Assembly (NCBI RefSeq): GCF_035083965.1
Contig: NC_089723.1
Location: 3,867,501 to 3,931,500, forward strand
From: Branchiostoma lanceolatum
Taxonomy: Eukaryota > Chordata > Leptocardii > Amphioxiformes > Branchiostomatidae
Length of the DNA: 64,000 nucleotides
Direction of reading: 5' to 3'
A program made the translations under genes and the position numbers. How positions within the stretch are numbered: position 1 is the stretch's first letter; every line of letters starts with the position of its first letter. Of this stretch, positions 9,267-21,771 are shown piece after piece. The notes beneath the pieces are model-generated. The model was given only the letters and a program-made list of their open reading frames with translations, ran no database searches and was not told the origin of the DNA.

Positions 9267-9603
9267 TACCTGGTTGATCCTGCCAGTAGTCATATGCTTG
9301 TCTCAAAGATTAAGCCATGCACGTGCAAGTTTAAACTGTCACAGTGAAACTGCGAATGGCTCATTAAATCAGTTATGGTTCCTTTGATCGCCACATCCTA
9401 CATGGATAACTGTGGTAATTCTAGAGCTAATACATGCGGAAGAAGCGCCGACCTCACGGTCTGGCGTGCATTTATCAGACCAAGACCGACCCGGGGTTCG
9501 CCCCGGTCCCTTTGGTGACTCTGGATAACCCAGCCGATCGCACGGTCTTCGCACCGGCGACAGATCATTCGAATGTCTGCCCTATCAACTTTCGATGGTA
9601 GGT
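9267..9603 (+). rRNA. 18S rRNA, 5' part only (truncated)
   Basis: Begins at the universal 18S 5' end TACCTGGTTGATCCTGCCAG. It keeps conserved stretches such as CTCAAAGATTAAGCCATGCA, GTGAAACTGCGAATGGCTC, GATAACTGTGGTAATTCTAG and CTGCCCTATCAACTTTCGAT. The match ends at about 9603, just after CGATGGTAGGT. Normally CCTACCATGGTTG would soon follow. Instead unrelated AT-rich DNA starts. Only about 337 of the usual 1,800 nt are present, so this copy cannot give a functional rRNA. Confidence 0.97.
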
Positions 9604-9839
9604 TAATAGACTGTTAATAGCAACATGTGCCTACTCACTACATGAACTGAATCATTGAACACTGTAGGCTCTACCTATGCACTCCTAATATTTACAGATA
9701 TTTACACAAACACAAAAACGGATTGGGAGCATATACACTTATGAACACTGTACATGTACCTATTGGACACGATTTTGATTATGTAGAGATGCGTTTGAAA
9801 TATTACTGTTAATAGCAACATGTGCCTACTCACTACATG
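9604..9839. repeat. Direct repeat at the rDNA junction
   Basis: CTGTTAATAGCAACATGTGC followed by CTACTCACTACATG occurs at 9611-9644 and again at about 9806-9839. The first copy begins only 7 bp after the 18S sequence breaks off, so the repeated DNA is adjacent to the breakpoint. Confidence 0.8.
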
Positions 9840-9877
9840 TAAAAATATAGTGCAGCATTCTCGTCTTGATAAATACG

Positions 9878-10142
9878 TTAGAAGACCGGCTCTTTATTGA
9901 AGGCTTGCGGTTTCCGTGAACACATTCTAAATCAGGATGACTGGCGTCAGTATCTGATTCCATTACGTTCACAAAACAATTTATTTAGTCTTTCTAAGCA
10001 TATTGATAAATTTATAAACACGCCAGAAGACTGGCTCTTCATTGGAGGCTTATTGTATCCGTGAACACATTCTAAATCAGGCTTACTGACGTTAGTATTT
10101 GATTCCATAACGTTCACGGAACAATTTGTTTAGTCTTTCTTG
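9878..10142. repeat. Diverged tandem duplication of about 135 bp
   Basis: Two successive copies share CCGTGAACACATTCTAAATC and TTTAGTCTTTCT. The first lies at about 9878-10003 and the second at 10020-10142. Function is unknown. Confidence 0.7.
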
Positions 10143-12066
10143 CTAGGCAAAGCGGCTGTTTATTTAACACAAAATGAAATTAAATTGTCACTTTTACGTG
10201 TGCATAGATACGAATTTTAGGGTTATGCGCCTCCGAAGCTCTAGGCTACACTTATCCGCACCATATACATGAAAGAAAAAGGGGGAGGTCAGAATACCAA
10301 ACAAAACACACAGACGTGCACATTAACTTAACAAATAGCCGGAGAGAATAATCTTATTCTACCAGATACGATTCTAGGTCATAAACGCAATATGTACTTT
10401 GTTTATTTGATATATTACAAGCGTCTAATTATATAATTCTTCCATGTCGTGTCTGCGTACAAGGGTTGTCAAATACTGCCCAGACTTAAATACTGGAATT
10501 GATGCGTCCCGCTGACTGTAACCATTTTCTACAAATTGATAACCTTGCTGAAACATTCCAAGTTTCATCTTGACCTGGTCACGATATACCATAAAAAGTA
10601 TCTCTGTTGTAAACGAAATCGACAGAGTACATATTCAGCTAATTTTCATTGCGCGATATTTGACCATTATTGTAAGAAGCATCTAGGCTCTAAGAATGTA
10701 CAGATACATGTATTAATATATACAGTTAACTTTTAATTGAAATTAGCCATTCATTGATTTGGCTTTGGCATAGTTATTGCCACTATGTATAAACATTTTA
10801 CCTTTTTTACGTCTTATCAGCGAATTATACTAAAGTGTAAATATATTATTACTATATGTAAGGAGACTACAAATGTATCTCCCTATGTATAACCTCCTTG
10901 ATATATATTTGATTTTAAACCTTCTTGCTATATGTTACAGCAGCAAGATTTCTGCATTCGACTTAAGTGCCCATAGTGTAGGACCTAGGAGCAGAAACAG
11001 GATATATATTCTCCAGAACAAAATGTTCCCTTAAATTCCCGTTTATGATAATTTCATATTTGTTATTCTATCCCAATTATATTTGTCTAAAGCCAATGCA
11101 AGAGACGACCAGTACATTTTTGGTTGAAAAAATCTGGTACTATATACGAACAAAGCAAAACAAATTTAGAAACAAATATCTGGTTTTCAACATGCTACAA
11201 CGCCGCTTATATATACAATGCGATCTGGTAGATAAGATTATTCCTCAGGGAAATGACCAAAACATGTGCTTTTATCGCTCCGCTCCTACAATGGGGCTTT
11301 TAGCGCCTATTTACGTGGGGCAGTGGGGATTATGGGGCTCCGGTCCGGGAATGGTCAGTACTTGTCCATCAATTAGAGTGCGGCTGCTCTATTTAAAAAC
11401 ATGAGCAAAACCTATTACATCTGATGATGACCTCCTCGGTGTAGAAATGGATTATCCTAAAATGTCCAACCGAAATTTCAGAACAATGTGCAATACGGTG
11501 TACCTACAATATACATTATTGCAGAAACAGTGATGATTTGCAGAAGGCAAAAAAACAAACAGAATATCTGAATTAAGTAAAATATCGAGGATATTTTCAG
11601 TACATTGGGGACAATTGGTTGTCATCCAAGCCTAAGATAATGACAGTATCCCATCCTCTGATAAGTTCAACGTCGTATCAGTATCAAACAGCAGCATATA
11701 CATAGTACATGCCTTATTTACACTCCATACCAGCCTTATACTGGCTAGGGTTGATGTGATGCATATTCAACAAACCCCGCCAACATGGTAGACGTAAACA
11801 ATCTTCAATATTTGGTATTCTAGTCAACAACATTGAAATAGGGCGGATGCCCTTTTCGTGCATGTATGTTATGTGAGCCTCTCTTCAATGATATATGCTG
11901 TACATCTGCAAATTTACATCAATGGCTAAGATGGAATACAAATACATGGCACCTGGAAACATACACACGGCGTGAATGAGCAGCAGTCTCAAAATAGACG
12001 CGACATGCATGGAATCTCCTAGAAATTTAAAGCGTTTCAATTTCTTCGTTGCCATGGCCACAGCAG
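10143..12066. other. Gene-poor AT-rich region
   Basis: No exon with recognisable protein similarity was found. Open frames such as 10536-10736 and 11045-11404 are AT-rich and resemble no family known to me. I see no rRNA continuation, tRNA or clear transposon end. Confidence 0.4.
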
Positions 12067-12510
12067 TTACCCCAAGAAGGTGGGGACGAGTCTTGAGCAG
12101 GCGGAGACGAGGGCGGCAGTCAGCACGACCCCGAGGACGAAGAGTACGGGCTGCATGGTGCTGGCCATCGCCGTGTCCTTCCGGGCAGCTCGGCGGGCGT
12201 GCTGCTGATGCGCGCCGAGGGGAGCAGCTGACGAGTGCCGCCGCCACCTCACCTGGCTGTCGATGCTTGGCGAGACGACGGTGGAGTAGCGCCGCTGCCT
12301 TTGGGACGGAGTTTCCATCATCGCCGCCTGTTTTGCTTCGCTGGCCCCGCCATCTTCGAATATCGGGTTGGGTAGGCGAGCAGGCATTGAGATGCGGCGT
12401 TGCTTTGTCTGGATCGACATCGGAGACAACCTCACTGTCTTCGACGTCGTAACGTCAGATAGCTTCGGATCATAAACCTGCGATCGTCGTCTTAGCACAA
12501 GTCTCGGCAT
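12067..12510 (-). CDS. Candidate first exon of an unrecognised gene with RRxS motifs
   Basis: A 147-codon minus-strand frame starts with Met at 12510 in a locally GC-rich (CpG-island-like) patch. Its first 85 residues are basic and polar and contain three Arg-Arg-x-Ser motifs (RRRS, RRIS, RRYS), the consensus for basophilic kinases such as PKA. A strong donor-like site, CAG|GTGAGG, follows codon Gln at about 12253. The coding exon may therefore be only 12253-12510. If the frame is read on, a hydrophobic stretch (VLFVLGVVLTAALVSA) follows. No downstream exon could be assigned, and I recognise no family. A chance frame in a CpG island is possible. Confidence 0.35.
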   Translation of the reverse strand: MPRLVLRRRSQVYDPKLSDVTTSKTVRLSPMSIQTKQRRISMPARLPNPIFEDGGASEAKQAAMMETPSQRQRRYSTVVSPSIDSQVRWRRHSSAAPLGAHQQHARRAARKDTAMASTMQPVLFVLGVVLTAALVSACSRLVPTFLG

Positions 12511-13364
12511 TGCTACGCTCCTTAGACAGGTTCGTCACTGATAGCGGAAATATGGCAATTTTAAGAGGATCCTCTCGCCAAATGCCAGAGACAATGGTGG
12601 GGCCCCAGGTGTGTGATGAATAAACAGCTTGGCCCGGTTTTCGATTATGACATGCTACGCCAGACCTGTACATGTATGCACTGCGCAACGAACATCTTAA
12701 TAACCGTCGCGTCCAATCCTACCACGTCTGGTGATTTATGAAATCATTTCAAGTACGTACTCCGGGGATCGCTTCTCACGAATCCACAGATAATTGTCTG
12801 ACGGTAACTGATAGGGCCCGACACTCGAGTTTCGTCTGCAGTATATGTGCTTCCACCCGCGTACTGTGCTCCATCGCTGACGTCATAGCTAAAAATAGAC
12901 TCTGGACAATCAATTGTCTGCACGTCATCCATTCTTTTCCTGGAAGCTGATCAAATCAGTATGTTTATGTAACATTGTTTTTATTTTCAACACGTGGTTT
13001 AGTCAGCGTCGACGGCGTATGTAAACACTACTCCGGTTTGTTATGGAGTATGTTTACGAAAGATTGTGTTCATGTTTTTTATTTCAAATGAGTGCATTAT
13101 GCCCTGTTAATTTTTGTTTTATTAGTGTCGTCAACGTAAACAACACCACTTGGGTGTGCTAGGTGTTGTATCTGATAGATATAATGTACAGTTGTGAACA
13201 GCAGCGCTTAGGCGTGTCGGAAGTAATGTATTTAATACGCTGTACGATGACAGTAGTCAAGTTTGACTGAAGGACTGTACCCAGTTGTTTACAAAATCAA
13301 TCAAGAAATAAACCAAAAAAAGATCAGTATTTTGATTAAATGGTCAGACTACGGGACATCAAGT

Positions 13365-13457
<93 letters not shown>

Positions 13458-14494
13458 AATAAAAGAGATTGGCAATTAGTCAGCGCAAATTAGTCCGAAC
13501 CCCCAGAGGTTTGTAATCACATCACATTAACAAAGAACAATAAATTGTTTTTCTTACCCGTGATGAAAATACGTAACATATTAAGTTTATTTGCAGTTTA
13601 TTTTGCATTTAATTGTAACGGAAACATCAACACATATTTCTGTGGGTATGTGGCAGGGGAAGGGGGGGGATCATTCCTAAGAAGCATTGGTGACTGTCTA
13701 AAAGAAAACAATGTTTAGTGAAATCTTCACATTAGCCTGTGGTGGGGATAAGCAGATTTACACGTGATGGAAGCGCCCCCTGGCGACATTTCTTGGAAGT
13801 TGCAATTGCATATATTCCAATAGGACATTGCACATTGCTGTCTGAAATAAGATGAATGATATATTCGTGTCTTCTCTTTTTCAGTTAAGTTCTGCCAACA
13901 TAAGGCAAGCAGACTTCTACTTTGGGATGTAAAAAAACACATATTAATAGCCCACAATTTCTCAGTATCAACATTAATGGATATTCTAATAAAGTATCAA
14001 AGTATGAATTACAGGATGTTTCCCCAACAATAATGTTTCTTTTCAACTTTTATATCAAAGAAAAATATTTAAGTAAGCAAGCAGTTAAAGTATGTACCTA
14101 TAAAAACTTATGGTGGACATTGTAAGATGGAAATTATGCAAAGAACATCAGAATGCCTTGGTCTTTAAATTTTTAATACTAAATAATGACAGTGTCATTT
14201 GTATACTCAATCATTTCATAAGAACAAATGAAAAACTTTACTTTTTCCTACATTCTAACATTCTGACATTCAAAATTCATCCTACATCAAAATGGTTCCG
14301 TCATTCCAAATGCACACCTCCCAATAACTTATTTAAGTACATAAACAAAGTTGCATATATTTACGTACATGTATATATGATTTACATACAATTTTTCAAT
14401 GCCATCATTTGGTAAACAATGAACAAACAATTGAATTAACAAGAACAGTTTTTAACATACATAGATGGTATTTCGCTTTTTACCTGCCATTCTT
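12511..14494. other. Intergenic region
   Basis: Apart from the CA microsatellite I find only AT-rich sequence with short, unconvincing open frames. The 3' untranslated region of the MFSD6-like gene should occupy its right-hand part, but no poly(A) site was fixed. Confidence 0.4.
13366..13452. repeat. (CA)n microsatellite
   Basis: About 85 bp of nearly pure CA dinucleotide with two CG interruptions, not in an exon. Confidence 0.97.
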
Positions 14495-17400
14495 TCATAC
14501 AGATGTCTCAGTGTAGCAGGGTACATTTGCATTTTCCCACATAGTTTCATAAGACTTGCTGCTGATTTCTGTCCTTTTGTCATCCAGATCTCTTGCCTCA
14601 GGATAGGTTTCTTTACTCTCCCCTTGTTCTGAACCTGTAGATAAAGAGTGCAAACTCATTTGTCAAGTCCTTGTTTAGATATTGAAGCACAGATGAGGGA
14701 GTAGTTTCATCATTGAGGCTTCGTAATGTTTAAAAAAAAAAAAGGAAAACTACAAATAAGGGCCTACATCGGCAGCTACTGATATAAAACAATACATACA
14801 ATCATATTTCCTTTCTTTGTCAAACACTGATGACAGTGATGCAATTTTACAAAATTGTTTTGAATTATAGTAACAATCATAACACTAAAATGTTTCTTTA
14901 AAGGCACCCAGAGCATTTTATGAGGCTTCAAGCCTCATAAAATGCTCTGGATGTCTTTAAAACTCTGAGATATTGCATATTCTGTATGTTACTTAAAAAA
15001 ATTCATGTCAATGACATTGTCGTGCATATTTGCATAATGTGTTGCCAAATTCTGCCAAATTCTGCCAAATTCTGCCATATAAAAACAAGTTGTTAAGACA
15101 ACGGTACATAAAGAAAGATTATAATGTAGGGACCAAAGTAAAAGCACAAACCTTGACTAGCCACATCTGCCTTTAAGTGTGGTATAAAGCGAGGCATCAG
15201 ACGGTACAGGATACAGGAAACGAGGCAAACAACAGCGTACACCCGGAACAGAACGACTCCACCAAAGGCGTGGAAGATGGCCCCACCAATCAGAGCCCCT
15301 GATGCAAAACCTATAGGAAAGAGTAAGTCATGTGATCAAGATTTTGAGCATTTGAATCAAGCAACAGGGCAGTAGTGTTATCTTCAAGAAGATCTTCAGG
15401 ACCGATTTTGACTGGGCCAATACCTGATAAATGAGGTATAAAACAAACTTTAAGATTAAAATTAGACTCAGGCCTTCTTAATGTTAATTCTGTGTTACAG
15501 GAGTCTTCTGTGCACTGCCAGAGTAATTTCATGGCGATTGTATCTGTCAAAGTTGCCATCCTTTGACCTGGCTTGAACTGATTAGTACCGGTACAGTACC
15601 AGTACATCAGGGTTCAGGTATTTTGCACCTGTACCTAATTGATTGTACCAGTACTGTAGCTCTTACTGTTTGCAATTTCAATAAATCAAATCAGCTCCAG
15701 ACTATCACACGAGAAAGAACATTATACGCAATAAAGTGAAAATCATATATACTTACCCACGCCGGAGTAGACAGCACCCACAATGCCTTGCATGGTTGTC
15801 TCCATCCCGGCTGGCGCGATCAAACTCGCGTATGTTACGGAAGCGGAATACATGGCCCCAAACGTGATACCATGTAACGGTTCTATTGCCAGCACCCACC
15901 ACGCGCTGGGTATCAGAGAGTATGACAAAAACTTGATGGCATAGCAAAACAGTGCCAGTTGAAAGACTTGCTTGTGGCCAATCTTATGTATCAAGATCCC
16001 AGAAAAGAACATAAAAGGAATTTCTGCAGCGCAGCTAATCATTAACGCGAGTCCCAACAGCAGCTGACTGCCTCCCATGTCTTTTAGGTACCAGAAAAGA
16101 AAGTTAGCCTTAACGCCAAATGAAGATCCGAGGATGAACATGATGGTAAGGAACAACAGCTCATTTGGTTCCCTCAATATTTTTTGTAGGCTCTGAAACA
16201 TCTTCTGGGGTCTTGTCTGATGCCACTTCCCAAATCCAAAACCAACTGTTAGTATCGTCAAGGTACCGAAACCAGCGAACATGTAAAAAGTGACCGAATA
16301 ATCAGTTCTACCTTCATTTTGTCCCTCGCTGAAACTGTCCATTGCAAACCCAGCAATCACAGAGACAAGACCCCACCCCACCGCTCCCCACAACCGCTGC
16401 TTGCCATAATCTGATGGCCTGTCCTTTAATAGATGCATAGTGTGAGCATCTGCTTGTGCCACTGAAGAAGACTGCAAGGCTTGTGCTGGCACCAGGAGAA
16501 GAAAGAGAATCCAGAAAGTCCTTCCCAGGCTTGTGTCTGTGTCTGTTACTCTCCATTCGGAATCACAGTCACTTTCTGTAGCATTGCAAGGGCACAAAAA
16601 ACAGCTGCTTTTTGTTATACATCGCAGCTGTAAGACTGTACTGTTCAGATTTTGTTCTGTGATATTCTGTTTGCCTTTCTGAACAAGACTGTACGTCCAA
16701 AGTGTGGAACAGTTGCATAGTCCTTGAGCCTGGGACATTAGGACTGGAGACTGCAAGCTTGCATCTTGTGTAGAATTTCTACAGAATGACTCGCATGAAA
16801 AACAGCCAGCGGTAATTCGCAGCTGTCCACGTCCCACCGGAGGCACGAACATGGTACAAAACATCAAACAGTACGTCAGGAAGAGACAGAACATCAGTGT
16901 TTGTTTGTGTCTGTCGAACTTGTCCGCTGCAGCGCCTAAGATGGGCTTGAGGAGGAAAGTAAAGAATGGGTATGTTCCGCTGATGATGCCAGCTTGGTAA
17001 GACAGGAGGCCAAGCTGTCGTAGGTACACGGATAGGAAAGGCGCGAAGCATGCACTACCTGCAACAGGGAGAAGAAAAACACAATTTGAAGAAGAATTTT
17101 GATACTCTGATTTTGATGGACTGACAAAACTTAAGCCAATCTGTCCCCCTTGAATATGTTAGTAGTTTAGATATTGTAATTAAATCCATTACCCCCTCCC
17201 CACAAGTGTAACAGTCTGCGCATGCATACTGAGCCTGTTTAGTCTGGATTTAGGAGACCATGCCGAATAGTTTGTGATTGTACTTTTGTGTCTGTGTGCA
17301 ATCATTCGTCATCCTTGCGTCCCGAGTGAGTGGGGACCGATACCGGTTAACAGAATATTACTATAATAATCAGGTCTTCAATAGTGGCACAAAACTTTGG

Positions 17401-18165
17401 GTTGGTGTTAAAAGCTGTTCGGTCCATTTAGACAGGTTGCGCCCCCTGGCAGAAAGTGATGGAATTGCAAGCAGTGCAAGCAGTCTGACGAGCATCAGTG
17501 TGGCCGTATATCCCAGCATGAAGCACACTGATTGGATAAACGAGGATCTGCATGCAAATCTCATTGTCTACGTTGCATTCAGAATGATAAGCGACAGTGT
17601 TGTATTTTCAACCTCCTTGGCAACACAGCAAGGGATTTTCCGCTGTCCGGACTGGACAGGTCTTTCCACCAACCCAAAAACTTCCACAGATTTAGAAGCC
17701 ATTCTAAATTTGTCCTCAGCTAGAAATACTGCGACTCATGGGGTTGATAATTTACCGTGTCCCTGTATTGTGCTATAATATCACTCCCTAGCGAATTGTT
17801 ACTTTGATTTTTTCTTTTAAAGAAGAAGAATGGTTTGTTAACGAATTTACTAGTCGACGGTGCCCCCCTCCCCAAGTAGTCAACTAAATTTAGAAGGATA
17901 TTTGGTTCAACGCACATGAACAGACATGGCCAGCACTATCCACTGTTATAATAGATAACGTGAGGGACTACCATGCAACTTGAAATATGGACTTGCTATT
18001 CACCGATCTACGAACGGGGGAGTCCAAATTCGCAAGTTTAACTTTAGTTGCAAAACTGGGAGTTGTTCACATAACTTTCTGACTCAAGCAAATAAACCCA
18101 GACGTCTTACCGCCAAAGAATAAGAAATAGTAAATCTTTAACGTCACAAGTTTGCAGTCGATCAT
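14495..18165 (-). CDS. MFSD6: MFSD6-like major facilitator superfamily transporter (4 exons, 551 aa)
   Basis: Coding exons on the minus strand are 18165-18111, 17058-15757, 15310-15152 and 14634-14495. All junctions have GT-AG ends and the phases agree (1,656 nt including TGA). The protein starts MIDCKLVTLKIYYFLFFGG and continues SACFAPFLSVYLRQLG, the typical first transmembrane region of the MFSD6/MFSD6L family. Family marks are the Cys- and N-glycosylation-rich extracellular loop after the early helices (about residues 85-195), and WWVLAIEPLHGITFGAMYSA in the C-terminal half. About twelve hydrophobic helices are predicted by eye. A hydrophilic 45-residue tail follows. At 551 aa it is nearer MFSD6L (about 586) than MFSD6 (about 790). 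Substrate is unknown. It is transcribed in the same direction as the polyprotease upstream, and no shared regulation is visible. An additional non-coding 5' exon is possible. Confidence 0.93.
14898..14960. mobile_element. Short hairpin remnant of a TTAA-ended MITE
   Basis: A near-perfect palindrome bounded by TTAA: AAGGCACCCAGAGCATTTTA followed by its complement through TGAGGCTTCAAGCCTCA. It is the two ends of the 43626-44141 element joined back to back, in the last intron of the MFSD6-like gene. Confidence 0.75.
15590..15665. repeat. Fragment related to the hAT-like MITE at 19701
   Basis: Contains TACCGGTACAGTACCAGTAC and GTACCAGTACTGTAG, like the interior of the 19701-20166 element. It lies in intron 2 of the MFSD6-like gene. 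Ends are not clear. Confidence 0.45.
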
Positions 18166-19700
18166 CGTGTACGTTGGACGAGGTTTGTCTCAGCGATTCT
18201 CTCTCTCACGTAAAAACAAATCAACGCAAAAGGTCATCCAGAGGTAAGACTATTTCATTGAGAGAAAAGGGGGAGCGTGTCACTAGTTCTTTTCAGAATA
18301 TGGTTTTCACTCACATTGTAATTTAACAAAAAAACTATAAATAGTACCGTTTCTATTTTTGTTGGTTTAGGTGTTCATTCTGTTTTTGTACTGCTAGACC
18401 AAAAATAATAAATATATCTGGTTACGGGAGCATCCTCCCTTTTCAGAGTCGATCAATTCATTCTGACCCAGGGGTCGAGGGGTCAGAGTAGTTCATACCC
18501 AAACCTGATTACCCCAATTAGTGCACAAAATTTACGCTTGCAGTGTAGACAGGGGCCACTCTAACACTAGAACACACCGAACACGCAGGTACGTATATCT
18601 TATCTAAAATATGAAATACCCTTCACGAAAAACACGCAGACTCAAAAACTTCACACATATATACTTTTAGTGTAGGTAAGATAAATGTATTACGGGAACG
18701 TTAACATTGATAACACTGTGACAAAGAGCACAGGACATGTACTTCGGCACAGAAACCACACACTCGTATACCTACTTTTTGTGTCGGTGAGAATTTTATT
18801 CTACGTGAACAGAAACTTAACAGCATACATCTAACTCGCTCATGGTCCACTGCTACAGAAACGGACTGTCCGAGCTTTACGATACGGTATTGTAACTGAA
18901 TGCATCTATATATGTTTGGATGGTCACATTTGCATGTAGTGTCATTACGTACAGCATGTATTGGTAAGATTGATATTGATAACAGAAATAACACAGTTTA
19001 CATGTATTTATTGTGCAAGACTACTGAATGATTGAGTTAAATGAGGTGCACACTAAGAAATAAAAGGCTAAGATAGCATTTGGTATACGTTATTACAATC
19101 AGAACTTAATTATCATTTAGTAAGTCAGTACTATTTGGAATTATCTACATGTAATGTTTTGTATAGCAGTATTACGTCAACAGTCCCCACATTCTGTGGA
19201 TTTCTTGATTATGAACTGACACTTGATGCCTAACGAAGATGTTTTAGTAAGTCAGTGGGTTAGCGTACTCACTGACTAACTTGCTTTAATATGAGAATTC
19301 TATGTTTTATTGTATGTGACTTTAACATTCTATTATCGCTTTTCAATGCTTACACATATAAGGTATGTAGATAGGTACATATGTGACGGATACAGATATA
19401 AATCATGGCAGCAGAGTACAGCTATGGTAGAATATAGCATTATACAAGATCAACAATTATAGCTGTATCATGTTAACACCATGAGAACTAGATCAATAAT
19501 AATGGTTTTTCTTTTGGTTGATATCTAATGTTGTCATTTGAACCCTTATAACAGATTGGGTGATCAGATTAAGTATTAGTACAACCACTTTGGACACTCA
19601 TTCTTATACGTAATCACTAAGTAGATCTAGCCGTGACAAGGTTAATATCCAAAGGGTAACAGCAGGTTATTGGTCAATAAACTGCTTTTACCCTTTGGAT
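18166..19700. other. Intergenic, between transporter and polyprotease
   Basis: AT-rich unique sequence. No exon was recognised on either strand. The 3' untranslated region of the polyprotease may extend into its right part. Confidence 0.4.
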
Positions 19701-20166
19701 TAGTGCTGCGTACCGGTTCTGTGTACCGGTATTGTACCGTAAAGATATTCGGTACAGGTCCAATATACCGGATCATGATGTACCGGTACTGTACCGATAT
19801 GAATTTACACCAAGTATTTGCTTATTTTGGGACTGATCTCCTGACCTCATGCAACAGCAAACGTGACCAAATTGATACCTTGGAACAGAGTAACTAATAT
19901 GCAACAGGTCATTCAGGCAGGCCGGGAGTTTTTATAGCATTTGGCATTTTAGGCCAAGGGAGTTTGGTGGTAGGAAACCTATAGTTATGTTTTTTGAATA
20001 AAGCTACTGACAAGTTGAAAACAGTTTATATTTTTGTCATTGAAGACGTTCAGAAAAACACATGTTAATTTTCCAAATTATTCGGGTACAGGTACAGGTC
20101 CGGATCTGTACCTGAACCTTTGTACCTGTACCTGTACCTGATGTTACGTTTAGGTACGCAGCACTA
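19701..20166. mobile_element. hAT-like MITE with 8 bp target site duplication
   Basis: Terminal inverted repeats TAGTGCTGCGTACC (left) and GGTACGCAGCACTA (right) are flanked on both sides by exactly CTTTGGAT (19693-19700 and 20167-20174). An 8 bp duplication and TAG-type ends are hallmarks of the hAT superfamily. The 466 bp interior is rich in GGTACAGGTAC-type repeats and has no coding sequence, so the element is non-autonomous. It lies just past the last coding exon of the polyprotease. Confidence 0.9.
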
Positions 20167-20233
20167 CTTTGGATACTGTCATTGTCACCGCTAGATCTGC
20201 TTAGAGATTACCTCATTCGGCAAGTCTCTCGTC

Positions 20234-21771
20234 CTAGCGAAAGTTTGCGGCAACGTTGTCTACTCCCTCCTTTTTCACCGGGACTACGTTCTCCTTATAC
20301 TTAAAGGCAATCTCCATGACAGCGTGTGTTTCGCCATTCCTGAGAAACAGAATTGGATACTTACATATAAACGTTAAAACTGACATTTCGGCCAGTATAC
20401 GTACACCGTACACACTTACAGGGAACGTCATTATACGAGGGTTAGTCACAAAGAAACCCCTTTTGTGTCATAGCAGGTTAATTTTGTAATGAGATGTAAA
20501 GGCACGTCCTTTTTTTAAACTGAACTACTCTAATTCTTTATTCATATTCTTATGATCGAATAAGTTGATTTCAAAATGACCACACTCGTATGATGAGACT
20601 GACGGCACTATCATATGAGATAATGTCTACGGGTCCTTACGGTTTCTTAGGTAGCTCAGAAAATCTCTAGGTTGTCGACAAAAAGTAAATTGAAGCTGGG
20701 TATGTAGACGCAAGCAATGAACTTTTTTTTAATTCTGATTTCAAGCTTACGAACAAGCAGCGTTGAAATATAAAAGAAGACGAAAATCTTTATTGCGCTC
20801 CAATCATTGTACATAGTAACTTACATGACAGTTGTACTATTCAATATCTAACAGTTTTAACCTTCTCCCTGCTGCTTAACTCTGTAACAAATAGGGAATG
20901 GGGTGCCAAACGGCTACTTCAATGTGCTAAAGGTCAAAGAGCTAAATCTAACTTATGGATAGCAGTAGAGTAGTATCATTCTGTTCATACTTATACTCTG
21001 GAATAGTATGTTGATAATAGTATGCTGCGTAAAGCCCTTATCTTTCTGGGCACTCGGCACGTTGGTGGCCTCGCTGAGTCCTAAATTGGATTTGTGTTAC
21101 CCTTGACTTTATAATGGGAATATCATACAAAACGTAAAAGTATTGCTAGAAAGACAGCAAAACACACAGCAAAGCGTAAAGAGACTCGTTTTGTATCGAT
21201 GAAATTTGTTGAGCGCTTTGTCAAATCGCTCGGTCGCCAACATTTCGCGGGGCCGGTGAAATAAGGGCTTATATGAAACCCAAGCAAGACTAGGGTCCAA
21301 GAAATTGGATATTAAAAGTCAATTTATCTAGTCATTTCTATACATGATTAGTTCAATTAACACTATCACAATGTAAAGCAACGTCTATGATGCAAAAATA
21401 CGACGTTGTTGTGATGTGGGAACTCACTGAAAATCGTGGCCGGAGTTTTTGTAGGCTTGGCGAAAATCAGGCCCTGCGAAACTAAGGGAATCAACGTACG
21501 GCACGATTTTGCGTAGTTTTAAAATCCTAAACGTATGAAGTTATTACGCAAATGTGCTTAACAATGTCAGTAAATGTTACTGCCATAAAGATTTCAGAAT
21601 TTTTTTTCTCCATTTTTTGGCCCTAATATTGCTTCGGTTGTCTTTAAGGAAAAGATGAACTGACTCACAAAGACACAGATTTCCCACGGGTCTGCACCGC
21701 GAGGATGGTCACAATGATGAAGACCAGAGCACAAGCAGCTGATAGCATGACGAGGAAGAACACACTTAGAT
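20234..21771 (-). CDS. Polyprotease exons: transmembrane helix and cytoplasmic tail
   Basis: Exon 21771-21669 encodes [20 protein letters not shown] and continues [11 protein letters not shown], a single hydrophobic helix with a basic stop-transfer end. Its donor GTGAGT at 21668 joins, in phase 2, to exon 20339-20234 (acceptor TTCTGTTTCTCAG). That exon encodes the last 35 residues, starting [17 protein letters not shown] and ending VAANFR before TAG. Read without splicing, the first exon would stop at once, so the junction matters. The anchor is near the C-terminus, so the protease domains would face outside. Confidence 0.82.

Noticed and set aside
10536..11404. Small frames of 66 and 119 codons
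   Set aside because: AT-rich, no conserved motif, no splice partners.
17278..17778. 166-codon plus-strand frame in intron 1 of the MFSD6-like gene
   Set aside because: No recognisable domain and antisense to a well supported intron; no splice or start context stood out.
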